Assembly (NCBI GenBank): GCA_018063485.1
Contig: JAGPBG010000011.1
Span: 1 to 15,288, forward strand
Direction: 5' to 3'
DNA length: 15,288 nt
Source: Cypionkella sp.
GTDB lineage: Bacteria > Pseudomonadota > Alphaproteobacteria > Rhodobacterales > Rhodobacteraceae
A program made the position numbers and the translations under genes. Positions 15,117 through 15,288 of this stretch are shown here, one piece after another. The number at the start of each line of letters is the position of its first letter. The stretch's first letter is position 1. The notes under the pieces are model-generated. The model had not been told where the DNA came from. It worked only from the letters and a program-made list of their open reading frames with translations, and searched no databases.

Positions 15117-15288
15117 TCCGCCCGCTTTTGATCTTGCTCTTGCTCGCCCTGCCCGCCTGTCGCGACGAAACCGCCGCGATCCCGCAACCGCTTGAGATGA
15201 CAGCCCAAACCGTTGGCCATTTCTGCCAGATGAATGTGCTTGAACATCCTGGCCCCAAGGGCCAGATCCATCTTGAGGGCCTGCCCGG
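15113..15288 (+). CDS. nosL: NosL, copper-binding lipoprotein (5' part, truncated by window end)
   Basis: Fifty-eight residues are visible before the window ends. A short lipoprotein signal ends in the lipobox LPAC (C16 as the lipidated cysteine). The mature start carries EMTAQTVGHFCQMNVLEHPG (28-47), whose FCxM and HPGPKGQIHLEG elements are typical of NosL. NosL binds Cu(I) in the periplasm and delivers copper to apo-NosZ. The ATG overlaps the nosY stop codon. A nosX gene would be expected after it, beyond the window. Confidence 0.95.
   Translation, partial: MIRPLLILLLLALPACRDETAAIPQPLEMTAQTVGHFCQMNVLEHPGPKGQIHLEGLP

Overview
The window looks like the chromosome of a denitrifying marine-type alphaproteobacterium of the Rhodobacterales (Roseobacter/Paracoccus relatives). 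This rests on moderately high G+C, an ECF sigma/ChrR pair of the Rhodobacter kind, a cysteine-free S4 protein, and a nitrous oxide reductase cluster whose order (nosC-R-Z-D-F-Y-L) and NosZ sequence closely match what I recall of Paracoccus denitrificans. No rRNA, tRNA, insertion sequence, integrase or CRISPR array was seen.

Layout. (1) 1-1006, + strand: the 3' part of an RpoE-type ECF sigma factor and its zinc anti-sigma factor ChrR, the singlet-oxygen response pair. (2) 1226-4053, - strand: a three-gene overlapping or abutting operon hisC, prephenate/arogenate dehydrogenase (tyrC), extensin-like protein. It converges on chrR across a short palindrome-rich gap. (3) 4201-4821, - strand: rpsD (ribosomal protein S4), with a clear terminator, a good -35/-10 promoter and a leader of about 113 nt that can fold. 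(4) 5065-6144 and 6259-7170, - strand: a free-standing Hint-domain protein and an LpxR-type outer-membrane lipid A deacylase. (5) 7593-15288, + strand: the nos operon, running off the right end inside nosL.

How the nos genes work together. NosZ is the periplasmic N2O reductase with CuA and CuZ centres, exported by Tat. NosR is a membrane flavo-iron-sulfur protein needed for NosZ activity and expression. NosD, NosF and NosY are the periplasmic beta-helix protein, ATPase and permease that support CuZ assembly. NosL is a copper-delivering lipoprotein. NosC is a small exported protein with a CxxCxxC motif and no known function. An FNR/NnrR-type box lies just upstream of nosC. The intergenic stretch that carries it (about 420 bp) also holds a short direct repeat and an AT-rich block.

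The most notable observation is that nosR is split by a one-base frameshift near 9288-9290. The FMN domain and the polyferredoxin membrane domain are both complete but in different frames, while every other complete gene of the cluster looks intact. This is either a sequence error, a very recent loss of function, or (less likely) recoding. Other items worth a look are the foldable rpsD leader, a perfect TTGCG-N4-CGCAA dyad just upstream of the lpxR start, hairpins in the hisC leader, and a small in-frame tandem repeat that lies in both nosD and nosF where they overlap. I found no wholly new system.
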